Shown: positions 1 through 10,413 of the stretch, piece by piece | How the letters are laid out: each line of letters begins with the position of its first letter | Numbering within the stretch: the first letter of the stretch is position 1 | Position numbers and translations under genes: made by a program | Notes under the pieces: model-generated | What the model saw: only the letters and a program-made list of their open reading frames with translations | Database searches by the model: none | Told to the model about the DNA's origin: nothing | NCBI GenBank assembly: GCA_963693085.1 | Contig: OY856413.1 | Location: forward strand, 107,315,501-107,379,500 | DNA: 64,000 nt | Reading direction: 5' to 3' | Source: Alisma plantago-aquatica | Lineage: Eukaryota > Streptophyta > Magnoliopsida > Alismatales > Alismataceae

Positions 1-2
1 GG

Positions 3-950
3 AAGACCTTTGAGCGGCTTCACCGAGTCGAAGCTTCAAATTTTGCTAGGAAGACTGATCTAGCAGATCCAAATCTATGGCTGATAGGTCTTGAGAAGGC
101 CTTCTGGATCCTTGACATCCCCAAAGTAGATAAAGTCAAGCACGCTGTCTACCTTCTAAAAGATAGTGCTGGCCACTGGTGGGCCATCGAGGAGGAGAAA
201 TGGCCTAGTGAGGTGATCTGTTGGGAGGTTTTCTGGTGGGAGTTCATCAGCTGATACTTCCTAAAGACGTATCTGGATGAGAAGATCAACCAGTTTGAGC
301 ATTTACACCAAGGATCGATGAGCATCATTGAGTATGAAGCCAAGTTTATGGACCTGCTGAGGTTTTGTCCTCACATGGCGACGACAGATGACGAAAGAAT
401 CAGACGGTTTGAAAAAGGTTTGAGCGCTGAGTTGACAACACATGCTGCTACTTTGGAGAACTGAGAATGGTTCACCATGTTTGTGGAGTATGTCCGAGGG
501 ATAGAATGGTCTATCAAGTAGAAGGGGGAGTCCATGACCAAGAAAAGGCCTACTCATTTCCCGAGACAGAGGTTTGATGGCTTCAAGAAGACAAGGTTTT
601 CAGCACCTTCTGTGATATAAGGTTCCAATGCGCCGTCACAGTGCTCTCCGAGTAAGGAAAGAGGGAGTGGATTTATGCCATCCAAAGCCCACAGTACAAC
701 TTCAGTGGCAGTGATAGGGCCATCTAGGCCCCAATAGAGAGACCAGTCATGTCATCTTTGTGGTCAGGTTGGGCATTTTAGGACAAATTGCCCGTAGAGA
801 GATGTTGAATGACACAACAGCCGAGGCAAAATCAGTATGGGTCAGATAGACAACAGTCCAGTGGTAACAAAGGGCAAGGACGCGACCAAGAATCGCAAGC
901 GGGATCGTCTGCTCAAGGAAGCAGAGGACATGGACGACAACAAGCGATGA
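3..950 (+). pseudogene. gag: gag relic with zinc knuckle (chromovirus)
   Basis: Capsid/nucleocapsid precursor relic, open at the left edge. It reads in the frame of base 750. The capsid-type core starts near base 63 (ADPNLWLIGLEKAF, then HAVYLLKDSAGHWW). A CX2CX4HX4C zinc knuckle (CHLCGQVGHFRTNC) lies at 750-791, followed by a basic, polar tail that ends at the TGA at 948-950. In-frame stops near 252, 461 and 519 and further ones break the frame. The knuckle would bind element RNA during packaging. The frame changes just before the protease; related elements usually have one continuous gag-pol frame, so an indel near 900-965 is likely. Confidence 0.88.
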
Positions 951-964
951 CTTGATTCTATGCT

Positions 965-1470
965 ATGAGACAACCGGAGGCGATAGTCAACCCGCGAGTG
1001 GTGGCAGGTCAGATGGAGTTATTTCATTCAGATTTGTCTTCTTCTTACTTTATATCTATTCTGGTTGACGTAGGTGCTACATACTCTTTTATCGCACACA
1101 CTACGCTTGATAGCTGTATTTTACCTGTTAGATGTAAGAGAGATAGTATGTTGTTAGAAACCCCTCTTGTTGGACCCACGTTGCTTCGAGCGGTGTGTCC
1201 ATCTTGTGTTTTATCCTTTTCGGGACACAATATATAAGTGAATCTTATACCACTTGATATGCATGGATTTGACGTAATCCTTGGAATGGATACCTTCTAA
1301 AAGTATAAGGTTATGTTGGAATGTGCTTCCAAGAAAGCAGTGTTTGATGACGATAGTGAGAAGTGGATCTTCCAGAGAGATAGAAAGATCCTTCCGACAT
1401 GTTTAGTATCAACTATGGTGGTAGAGAAGTTGTTGCAGTAAGGATGTAAGGCATTCTTAGCTCACATTGT
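965..1470 (+). pseudogene. Aspartic protease relic (gypsy pol)
   Basis: Retropepsin-like domain that would cleave the polyprotein. The active-site region reads LVDVGATYSFIA, so the Asp is present but the residue after it is Val instead of the usual Ser or Thr. A second family signature, HGFDVILGMD, follows near 1260-1290 and is interrupted by stops just before (near 1237) and just after (near 1300). The frame continues towards the reverse transcriptase with another stop near 1440. The changed active site and the stops make it non-functional. Confidence 0.82.
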
Positions 1471-1520
1471 GGATACCAAGACAAAAGGTACTAGCCTTGA
1501 GGAGGTGCTTATTATCTGAG

Positions 1521-2350
1521 AGTTTGCAGATGTGTTTCCCAATGAGTTCCCCAGTGTTCCCCCACCTCGAGAGATTGACTTTGAGATCAATCTGGTGACA
1601 GGAACACAACTACTTACTCAGACACCGTATAGGATGGCTCCCGTCGAGATGGAAGAGCTGAAGAAGTAGTTACAAGTGTTACTGGATAAAGGATTCATCA
1701 GACCGAGCACGTCATCGTGGGGTGCTCCAGTCCTATTCATTAAGAAGAAGGATGGGTCGATGCGATTGTGCATAGATTACCAACAGTTGAACAAAGTTAC
1801 GATCAAGAACAAGTACCTATTACCAAGGATAGATGATTTGTTTGATCAGTGGAGTGGTGCTATAGTGTTCTTAAAGATCGATCTACGGACTGGATATCAT
1901 CAGTTGAGGATTAAGGAAGAGGACATACCAAAGTCAACTTTTAGGATGAGGTATGGTCACTTTGAGTTCGTGGTTATGCTGTTTGGGATAACCAATGTGC
2001 ATGTTGCTTGCATGGATCTGATGAACAGGGTGTTCCATCCATTTCTAGATCAGTTTGTTGTGGTCTTCATAGACAACATCTTGATCTATAGTTGAGATAG
2101 TTAAGAGCATGAACAACATCTTCGATAAGCATTGGCTCTTCTTCACCAACACCAATTGTATGCCAAGTTTAGTAAGTGTGAGTTCTGGTTAGAAGAAGTA
2201 ACTTTCTTGGGTCATGTGATATCTATAGAAGGAGTCAGAGTGGACCCCAAAAAGGTGGAGTCAGTTGCAGATTGGGAGCAACCAAAGACGCTGACAGAAG
2301 TTTGTAGTTCTCTGGGTTTAACATGATACTATCAGAGGTTTGTAAGAAAC
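1521..2350 (+). pseudogene. Reverse transcriptase relic (gypsy pol)
   Basis: RNA-dependent DNA polymerase domain in the same frame as the protease. Visible in order: FADVFPNEFP near 1521, [20 protein letters not shown] near 1718, the RTGYHQLRI block near 1886, and the catalytic box as FIDNILIYS near 2068. The second Asp of the usual Asp-Asp pair is Asn, a single G-to-A change. The thumb continues as FLGHVIS near 2206. Stops fall near 1666, 2093, 2099 and 2324. The longest open piece is 139 codons, against several hundred in an intact pol. The lost catalytic Asp and the stops show it is dead. Confidence 0.93.
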
Positions 2351-2356
2351 TTTAGT

Positions 2357-2880
2357 ATGATCGCATTTCCTTTGACAAAGTTGACCAGGAAGGATGTACC
2401 TTTTGTTTGGGATGATCGTTGTCAGCAAGCTTTCCAAAGTTTGAAGGAGAAGATGACTAGTGCTCCAGTGTTGGTGCTTCCAGAGCCTGGGAAAGGCTAT
2501 GTGGTTTTCTGCGATGCTTCTAAGAAAGGCCTAGGATGTGTGCTGATGCAAGAAGATCATGCAGTTTCTTTTGCTTCATGAAAGCTTAAGAAACATGAGG
2601 AGAATTATCCAACACATGATTTGGAGCTGGAAGCGGTGGTCCATGCATTAGAGATTTAGAGACACTATCTTTATGGGGAAGTGTGTCAGATCTTTACATA
2701 TGATAAGAACTTGAAGTACATCTTCTCGCAAACTGAGATGAACATGCAACAACGTCGCTGGATGGAGTTGATCAATGATTACAATTGCACCATTTCGTAT
2801 CATCCTGGTAAGGCGAACATGGTAGCTGATGTGATTAGTAGAAAGTGTTCTTCTCATCCTATGAAGAAGGAACGATTGAG
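2357..2880 (+). pseudogene. RNase H relic (gypsy pol)
   Basis: RNase H domain that removes the RNA strand during reverse transcription. The first catalytic block reads VVFCDASKKGLGCVLMQ near 2500-2550 with its Asp. The NYPTHDLELEAVVHALE block near 2604-2655 keeps the catalytic Glu. The third block reads IFTYDKNLKYIF near 2690-2725, with Tyr where this lineage normally has Asp. HPGKANMVADVISRK marks the end near 2800-2850. Stops near 2579 and 2657 split the domain. Confidence 0.9.
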
Positions 2881-3094
2881 TTCCTTGGTATTTCATAAGC
2901 GGGATATGTTTGTCTCTTTACTGCAGATGAATGTACAGTTGGAAGTTTCCATGTTGGTAGGATTGTTGGCATAGATGCAAGTAAAGCCTATGTTGAGACA
3001 GCAGATCAAAGATGCACAGTAGGTAGATGCTTCAGTTCTGTTAATCAAATTAGAGTTTGGCAGCAAAATGCATTATGGGTTCCATGAGTCCGAG

Positions 3095-4160
3095 GATGGA
3101 CTAGTTTGTTATCATGGTAGGATGGTGGTCCCAGATGTTGATGATCTAAGAAAGCTAGTGCTTGAGGAAGCGCACACGTCGATGTATGCAATGCATCTAG
3201 GTGTCACCAAGATGTATCATAATCTGAAGGACCTTTATTAGTGGCCTGTCTTGAAGAGAGATGTAGCCGAGTTTGTGGCTAGGTGTGCGACATGCCAGCA
3301 AGTCAAGGCTGAGCATCAGAAGTCGGCAGGTATGTTGCAACCCATGCTGATACCGTAGTGGAAATGGGATCATATAACCCTGGATTTCGTAGTTGGTCTG
3401 CTGAGGACAGTTAAGAATCATGATTCCATCTGGGTGATAGTGGACAGATTGACGAATTCTACTCATTTCATACCTGTGAAGACAACATATATAGTAGAGA
3501 AGCTTGCTCAGGTGTATGTGGATGAGATAGTGCATTTGCACAGTGTGCCCACAACGATAGTCTCTGACAGAGGACCCCAGTTCATGAGTCATTTTTGGGA
3601 ATAGTTGCACAAAGTGTTGGGAATGCAGTTGAGGTTCAGTACCACTTTCCACCAACAGACAGATGGACAGTCTAAAAGGACTATTTAGACTTTGGAGGAT
3701 CTTCTCTGAGCTTGAGTTTTGCAATTCCTAGGCAGTCGGGATGTGCATCTCAGTTTGATAGAGTTTGCCTACAATAATAGTTACCAGCGGAGCATCGACA
3801 TGGATCCGTATGAGGTTTTATATGGAAAGAAGTGTAGATCTCCTTTATGCTGGTATGAGTCTGGCGAGTATCAGCTTTTGGGTCTTGAGTTAGTGCAGTA
3901 GACAATAGAGAAGATCAAAGTGATACAACAATAGTTGAAAGTGGAACAGGACAGGCAGAAGTCATATGCAGATAATCGTTGATGACCTCTAGAGTTCTAG
4001 GTGGGAGACAAAATGTATCTCAAGGTCTCACCATGGAAATGCGTGCTAAGGTTTGTCCAGAAAGGTAAGTTGGCACCCAGGTATATGGGGCCATATCCAG
4101 TAATAACACGTGTTGGCAAGGTAGCTTACAAGTTAGAACTACCGCAAGAGTTGCACATGG
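3095..4160 (+). pseudogene. Integrase relic with GPY/F module (gypsy pol)
   Basis: Integrase that would insert the element cDNA. The zinc-binding His/Cys region runs from about 3150 to 3300 (ends CATCQQVKAEHQK). In the catalytic core the first Asp is at 3383-3385 and the second, in VSDRGPQF, at 3566-3568. The codon 36 positions later (3674-3676), where the catalytic Glu belongs, is AAA (Lys). A GPY/F-type module (KLAPRYMGPY) lies near 4068-4100. At least six stops are visible (near 3239, 3356, 3602, 3686, 3707, 3980). At about 4160 the sequence jumps into the chromodomain frame, with the usual connecting segment missing. Confidence 0.91.
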
Positions 4161-4163
4161 ATA

Positions 4164-4394
4164 GTGATACAACCAGTTGAGGTTGAGCTTGATGAAGACA
4201 TGACCTATGAGGAAGGTCTAGTGATGATTCTTGATAAAAGAGAAAAGAAGTTGAAAAGTAAGGACCTATTTCTTGTGAAGGTTCTTTGGCATCATTGTGG
4301 TGTTGAGGAATCCACATGGGAGCTCGAGGAAGAGATGAGAAGGAAGTATCCCTCGTTTTTCTCTTCAGATTTTGAGGGCAAAATCCATTTGTAG
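4164..4394 (+). pseudogene. Integrase C-terminal chromodomain relic
   Basis: A 76-codon open stretch containing a chromodomain: ILDKREKKLKSK, then LVKVLWHHCGVEESTWELEE, then the acidic/aromatic end. In chromoviruses this domain follows integrase and steers insertion towards particular histone marks. It is well preserved and ends at a normal stop about a dozen bases before the LTR. Its apparent Met start is not a true start: the frame differs from integrase, so a frameshifting deletion at about 4160 has joined the two. Confidence 0.88.
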
Positions 4395-4966
4395 AGGTTT
4401 ATGGCTTGTAAGGACCCTGACCTTCATTTTAGGCTTACCCTGTTTTCTTTGCCTAAACCTTATGTTTAGATGCTTGCTAATCACCTCAAATGGTGATTAG
4501 GGTTTGTTTGTGCTTTGTTGAGAGTTGGAGGTGCAACTTGCAAATAACCCAAGTTTTAGGGTTGATGTGTAAGTTTGACACCTTGAGAGATGTTTCTCTC
4601 TCTCCTTGCATCCTCTAGGGTTGAGAGGATGGGTTGGGCTCATTGTTTGAGTAGCTTTGGGCTTTGTTTTGCCTTGTTGAGCCTTGTTTGGGCTTTGCCT
4701 AGCTTTTTTGGGCCTTGTATTGGGCAAGGGGGAGCTTGGTGCTAGGAGCTTGGAGCTTGCTTGAGGCGGGTTACATAACTCCTAACCCTAGCTATACTAC
4801 TTCTTTTGCATGTTGCATGTTTATATGTCATCATGATCGGCCATTCATCTTGTTAGATATGTTTCTTGCCCTAGTATGTACCCTTTTATCTTGTTATATA
4901 TATAGTGGTCATGTTGTAGATGTGTTCTTAGACTTTGTGGCTGAACCTTGAGTTTAGGGTTCTTTG

Positions 4967-5243
4967 GGAAAAACCCCTTTCTCTCCCATTTTGTTTTGAG
5001 AAGTGAGTTCGAGATCTAGTGGTGTAGGAAAAACCCCTCTCTCTTAGTTGTTGAGAGGTGAGTCTATGCTCTAGTTTCTTGGGCAATACCCTTCTCTCAC
5101 CATGGATTTGAGAGGTGAGCCTTGGTTGGACGTTGACCTAGTGAAGGTTGGAATCTTGACCGATAAGGGGATGATCCACCTTGTTGCCTGATATGTGATG
5201 GAGGTTGTGCAAAACCCCTCTCTCTTAGTTGTTGAGAGGTGAG
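4967..5243 (+). repeat. Degenerate tandem repeat in LTR (AAACCCCTCTCTC...GAGAGGTGAG)
   Basis: Four copies of a 40-bp unit start near 4967, 5026, 5080 and 5207. Each begins with a run such as AAAAACCCCTCTCTCT and ends with TTGAGAGGTGAGYC. The CTCTCT and GAGAGG parts are complementary, so each unit can form a short hairpin. Spacing is irregular (about 55-125 bp). Confidence 0.75.
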
Positions 5244-6250
5244 CCAACTCTCTTGATCTATTAGGGTTTGATGATGGTGATCTTGAGGTTGTTGATGACC
5301 AAACTGATATGATCCTTGTGCCTTGCACAATACCCTTTTGTGGTGCTTTGCACGATACCCCTATTCTAGGGTTTTGTCTTGGGCGTTATGATAAGTTGGG
5401 TTCTGTTGACCTTGTTGCCCGATATGACCCCTTCACCATGTTAGTGCTTGTTGGGTGTTATGCTTTGTTACCCAAGAAGGTTTTGGGAGTGTTGAACCCT
5501 GGATGTCCCTTTGACCGACATGGTGCTTGGTAGATATCTCTGTTTTGTGCCTTGGGTGACATGGGTTGGTTTTGATGTTGCCCGATATGGTGCTTGGGTG
5601 GTGAAACCCTAGATAGATGCCTTAGTGGGGACCGATATGTAGTGCTTAACTTAGTTGAATGATAGCCCTCCTTGAGCACCATGATGTAGTTGGATAGAGG
5701 TCAATAGTGTGCTTGTTGGGCGTTATGATCTTGGCCTTGGTTGATATGGCCTTGGGTGTTATGATAATGGTGGATGCCCGACATGAAACCCTAACCCTAA
5801 TGGGCGATAGGGTCTTGGCCGTTAGGGATGGTTGTGTTGCCCAGCACACATCAGGTTTGGTTGCCCGATATCACCTTGCACTTGGGTGCACGATATACCC
5901 TGCACATAGTTGAACGTCACAACTCTTGGATATGGATACATGACACACTTCTGGCCTTAGTTGCACGATAAACCTATGCTCCTTGGTTGCACAACATCCT
6001 TTGTGCATGGGTGCACGACTTGGTTGGCCGATATGTGTGGCTAAGTGCCCTAGCCGATAGGTTTTTGGTTAGGGATGTGATCCTACCCGATACCACTTTG
6101 GGTGAAGGATGTGCTGCCTGCCACACCTATAGTGAGGGTAGGCGATATCTTTAGTAAGGGTTGCACCTTGCTCAGAAACCCTAGTTTTGGTGAGTTTGTT
6201 ATCTTGTGCATGCACCTCTGTTGATGATGTGTTATGAACGATAGGTTGTG
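5160..6250 (+). repeat. Dispersed GCCCGATATG-type motif array in LTR
   Basis: About 20 occurrences of a short motif close to TTGCCCGATATG (variants CCGACATG, CACGATAC, GCGTTATG, GGCGATAG) at irregular 25-70 bp spacing. The motif is often preceded by TTGG or TTG. The stretch is otherwise non-coding. Diverged tandem expansion of a 30-60 bp unit, or an array of protein-binding sites in the upstream part of the LTR, would both fit. Confidence 0.65.
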
Positions 6251-7023
6251 ACCAGTGATATGTTTGATACCTAAAGTTTGTGCTAAGTGAGATGATTAGA
6301 TGCATGATTATGTTGATAAGATAAAGGCATAGTGGATTCTCGTGGTTTGATTTCAATAATGTAAATTTTCTACAGATACAACTTTGTGCTTCATGTAGCT
6401 ATAATCATGAATGTTGATCCAATCATGTACCTTCAACCCTAATAGCATGATAATCATAAAGATATATGTTTGGTGATTCATTTATCTCTCTCAGAATGCA
6501 TACTAACCATGCAGGTGTATCAAATGAATTCATAGCCAGGTAAGAGCTATGATGTATATATGTTTTGAATAACAATGAATAATGATAATCCTTGATTGAT
6601 GGGATAACATGTATCACCCGTACAAGGTGACAAGGTATGTTGACATGATAAAAGCTGAGTGCCTAGTTGAGGTGTTATCCTCTGATGTTGAGATAAGGGA
6701 TTTCTATCCCATGGTGGTGATGTAAGCCTTGAGAGGTAGTGGCATTCTGTGATGAGGGATTGAGATCCCATGGTAATAATGCAATTCAATGATGTTTATG
6801 TTTTACAACTTGGTTGCCTCAACAATCCACTTAAAATATACTAATTAATTACAGTGGAACATATCATGTAGTTTTCCTTGGCCGTAGATCCATCATCGTC
6901 AGTAGTTGGTGATGGTGAAATGGGTTCTCCTGCGGGTTAACCCGGAAGCGCATTAGTTGAATATGGGTGGTTGCTCCTTGCCAAAAATAGGAGGATTAGA
7001 GTGCAACTTTAGTTGTAGACTCC

Positions 7024-7160
7024 AGAGCGTGGTTTCAGGCCTGTGGCTCAATATGAAAGAGCATGGTGAACATGCCCATGGCTCAGGATGTGTGAAAAGA
7101 GCATGGTGAATAGGCCCATGGCTCAATGATTATGGAGCACGGTGAACATGCCCATGGCTC
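7024..7160 (+). repeat. Short tandem repeat in LTR (GAGCATGGTGAACATGCCCATGGCTC)
   Basis: Three good copies of a 27-bp unit (7058-7084, 7098-7124, 7134-7160), plus one weaker copy at 7024-7049. The core GCATGGTGAACATGCCCATG holds nested CATG/CCATGG inverted repeats. The period is about 36-40 bp. Confidence 0.8.
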
Positions 7161-8073
7161 GGATCACTAGCGCTGATACCTGTACCAAGGTGGGCTAGGC
7201 AGAGGGTAGCCTGACCATGTGTGGCTGTGGCCACCTAAGCATGAGACTACGATCCAACTTGTTAAGCACTCATGCACTGACCACGAGGTGGTGTGGTCGT
7301 GGAGTCCGACTCTTCCATTGACCTTGTATGGCACCGACTTTGGGCTTCACAGCCGATGGTTGGATTTGAGCAGTACGACTCACTTCCTCAGGGCATGGTG
7401 ATACATAATCTAGCTAAATAGTATATACTGCTTAGGGTAAAACATGAAACATTGATTGATGCCTTGCTTGTATAGTTGATCTAGTTATACCTTGCAGTTA
7501 TTTGTACGATCCTTATATTTTGTGATAAGTTCTTATAAATCTTATCTTGTCAATCATGTTCCATAAAGAATACTTGGTTATATGCCTCCTGGATATCTTG
7601 GTAAGTTTGTTAATAAAATAAGTTCTGCTCAACATGCTTCTCTTATGATCTGCTGATATCAGTTATCTACTTTACCTACTTCTTCTGAAGTTTTATAGTT
7701 TCGGTGGGGAGTTATGTTTCTCACTGGGACTGTGTGTCTCACCCTGTTGGTATACAACTTTTTTAGGTGATTGTGCTAGACGTGGTGGTGGTCGTGAGGT
7801 TGTGGTCGAGCAACAAGAAGAGCAGTAGGAGGAAAGAGATGGATACGCTACTGTTTTGGTTATTTTGTAGTAGAGTCCTAGAGTCATCCCTACACTCTCA
7901 GGTCCTCGGAGGTGTTTTGATGATGTTTCACGATATATAGCTGATGTAGCTTTGTATATCCTACCGCTGGCCTGATGTGGCCCGTTATGTATGTATAAAC
8001 AGGTGATGAACTCTCGTGCCGACAGGACAACTGGTTCCTATAGGCTGTGGACAAATATCAAGGCTTGTAAATA

Positions 8074-8083
8074 TTTATATAAC
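8074..8083 (+). promoter_or_regulatory. TATA-like element in 3' LTR
   Basis: TTTATATAAC lies about 160 bp before the proposed LTR end, in an AT-rich stretch. It could be the LTR promoter box, but AT-rich sequence is common here and no start site can be shown. Confidence 0.25.
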
Positions 8084-8244
8084 ATCTTTTCCTTGCAAGA
8101 TAAGAATCAGGATGTATTAGTTTCTTGTATCTGTTTTCTGCAATCAGTTTTAATTAACCCGTGTTTTTGATAATATGTAGTTTATGGTATTTATGCATGT
8201 TTTCACGTGGCATCTCGTTGTCTGTGTGATGGCAGGATGTCACA

Positions 8245-9189
8245 AAACCTTTCCTGAATAGGGAGAAATTACCTTAAGATGTTTTGGGTGCTTGGGATTA
8301 CTCTTTGTTAATCCAGCAAAAACATTTACTAGAGGCATAGAGTAGTTGATAGTTGAGGCAATTGAGATTGAATGTATTTTTGATGGGCTTGGTTATTTGA
8401 GATCACTGTCTACTGATCTGCAAGCATCTATAATTGAGAATGTTTTATGTAGATGGAAATTGATCCAAATCAGATATAGAATCATTTCCTTGTTGGTCCA
8501 TTAGGTGGTGTTGTGGGACCTAGTTCGGTTTTAGAAACCAATACCCATGGCTATAGACTCTTCTCTAGAATTTTCCTCTATTATTCCCTTTATTATGATT
8601 TTTTTGTAGATTATTCTGAAAACCCTGGGGACCCATATTTGACTATTCTCTTGTAGAGACGTCAATTGAGAAGAATGTTATGTACTTATTGTGTTACCAT
8701 ACTAAAATCCTAGATTATTTCTACTTTGGTTGGGATTTTAGTAGTTGTGTCCTGGAATTCTATGATGGATTTAAGTCCTCCATTTGGTTGACATTTCCAT
8801 GTACATGTGAGTTGTTCACCATGATTTCATAGATCAACTTACATGAAAGAGTGGAGTGTTCATTATTGCCCTTGGATGCTTCACAAAAGAGATTTGCAAC
8901 CTTCATTTGTTTTTTGTGTGGTTGGGATCGTCCTCTTCCTTCATAGGCATTGAAAGAGGTCTCTAGGTTGTCTTGCCTCAAGGATATTTTCTTCAAAGAC
9001 ATGGAAATGGAGTTGATCTTAGGGTTTTCTTTCTATCAGTGCAACCTTAAGAAGAACATTGTGTCCTCTACTAGAATGGGATTGGCTTAATAATCCTATT
9101 TCAAAACTTCTCAAGCACATTGATTATTTTGGAACATGAAGTTTCCTCTAGATGAGAATCTACAAACTTTTGATGTCTCCGTCAACACC
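8245..9189. other. Old intergenic/repeat-derived sequence, nothing firmly identified
   Basis: No recognisable protein or RNA gene. On the minus strand it lies directly downstream of the Athila-like gag relic, so it may be the decayed remainder of that element. An 80-codon minus frame at 8760-9002 rich in Lys, Asn and Ser could be its continuation, but I see no motif that proves this. Confidence 0.4.
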
Positions 9190-9573
9190 TTGGAAGAAAC
9201 TTTCAATCTGATTCACCTATGGGATGCCATGGTGTGGGCATTGATAAGGGAGATCCTTGAACTGGTCCCAAGCTTTAGCAAGGGATCCTCCTAGAACCAT
9301 AGAAAGTGATGTGTCCCCTTATCTGGTAAGTAAGAGAGGGCAGGTAGAACTTCTCTAGAATTTGCTTTTTTGTCCTTCCCAAGTTGTGATGTTGTCTCCA
9401 TCCATGGAATTATACCAACTCCTCTTGTTATTTGAAAATGAGTACTTCAACAGACAATGTTTCATGGCATCTTTAAAAACTCTTGGTTGCTTGTTCAAGG
9501 AATAGAGGTTTAGGAATATCTTTGGATGCTGAAACTCATCCCATTTACTATCAAATGTTTGGATCTGCATCAT
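9190..9573 (-). pseudogene. gag: Athila/Tat-type gag relic
   Basis: Read on the minus strand. An open piece (9573 down to 9355) carries DEFQHPKIFLNLYSL, then NSMDGDNITTWEGQKSKF. After a stop and a frame change the sequence continues as AKAWDQFKDLPYQCPHHGIP. The order ITTWE, about 20-30 residues, then xAWxxFKxLxxxCPHHGIP is the signature of the capsid region of Athila/Tat-clade gypsy elements. At least two stops and one frameshift break it. The parent element would run leftwards, with its 5' LTR to the right and now split by the insertion at 10414. Confidence 0.72.
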
Positions 9574-10413
9574 TATGACCCATCGTGAATGGATCTCAAA
9601 CTATGGAGTTGTAATGGTCATTGGAATCATAAGTTGGTGCCTATTTGTTGTCTTAGACACAAAAAACTCCCAAAGCTACTTTTGGTGCTCAACTTCAAGA
9701 GCTACAACTTCAGAAAGCTTGTTCTCTACTTTAATAGTGGACCTGGTCTCTCTCTTTGGGCAGCAAGAGCATACTTCACACAGTGGGTCACTTCCTACTC
9801 ACCCTTCTGCCTATGTTTTGCTTGTTCAATCAATGGAATATTTTGTCAATATAAGAATCAAAATATGGAGTTGTAGATTCTATGCTAGTAGAGTGTCTCA
9901 TACACTAGATCATGTACCAAAAATAAGAAAGTCACAAGTTTCATTTGGACTTTAGTAAAAAAATTTAAAGAAAATAGGAGGTAATATCAATTGGGAAAAA
10001 TCCTAATTAACCTCAAATATCGGTTTTTGAGAAATATTTTGATTTCCCTAGAAATGGTTCAAAATTTAATGTGTATTGATGAAATCATAGGAAATTTATC
10101 GAAGGAAAATCTCTGTGTTTTACCCAATCTATGCACCAATGTTGATGGATCTTATTGTAGCATAGAATTAGGATAGAACCCTGGAAACAACATTTTTAGG
10201 AAATTGTTATCAAATTTGATTAAATTGAAATCAATATTTAGAATAATTGGTTGAATGATTTGTTTTAAACTAGATTGCAAAGCATTTTAAAAAGGAGTGA
10301 ATGGTTGATTGAATCTATTATTAAAATTAGTGTAGTGGAATGGATTTCACCACCACCACATGTGTACTCTATCCTAGACATATAATTCTCATTAGTAAGT
10401 CTATTTATATTGG
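9574..10413. other. AT-rich sequence upstream of the Athila-like gag relic
   Basis: No gene recognised. Two overlapping plus-strand frames (9575-9955 and 9589-9876) of 126 and 95 codons resemble no family I know and are probably chance. The last five bases (ATTGG) are the left target duplication of the element starting at 10414. Confidence 0.4.

Larger units (their letters stand above)
1..8244 (+). mobile_element. Decayed Ty3/gypsy chromovirus (Tekay/Del type), 3' part
   Basis: An LTR retrotransposon whose 5' LTR and start of gag lie left of the window. The order gag, protease, reverse transcriptase, RNase H, integrase, chromodomain, LTR is that of a Ty3/gypsy chromovirus. The C-terminal chromodomain and the very long 3' LTR (about 3.8 kb) point to the Tekay/Del group. 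Every domain has in-frame stops and there are at least two frame changes: gag and chromodomain are in one frame, protease to integrase in another. Many stops and lost catalytic residues look like C-to-T or G-to-A changes, as expected of a methylated, silenced copy. The target duplication cannot be checked because the left end is missing. Confidence 0.93.
4407..8244 (+). repeat. 3' LTR of the Tekay-like element
   Basis: Long terminal repeat, about 3.84 kb, non-coding. The start is put at TGTAAGGACCCTGACC, directly after the chromodomain stop and a short purine-rich stretch. The end is put at ...GGATGTCACA, so the repeat has the usual TG...CA termini. The partner LTR is outside the window, so both ends are inferred from terminal motifs. 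The LTR holds three internal repeat families, listed separately, and a TATA-like stretch near its right end. Short open frames here are chance. Confidence 0.7.

Noticed and set aside
8270..8520. Actin-related or other host-gene fragment
   Set aside because: A few protein-like stretches on the plus strand could not be matched in consistent order to any family.
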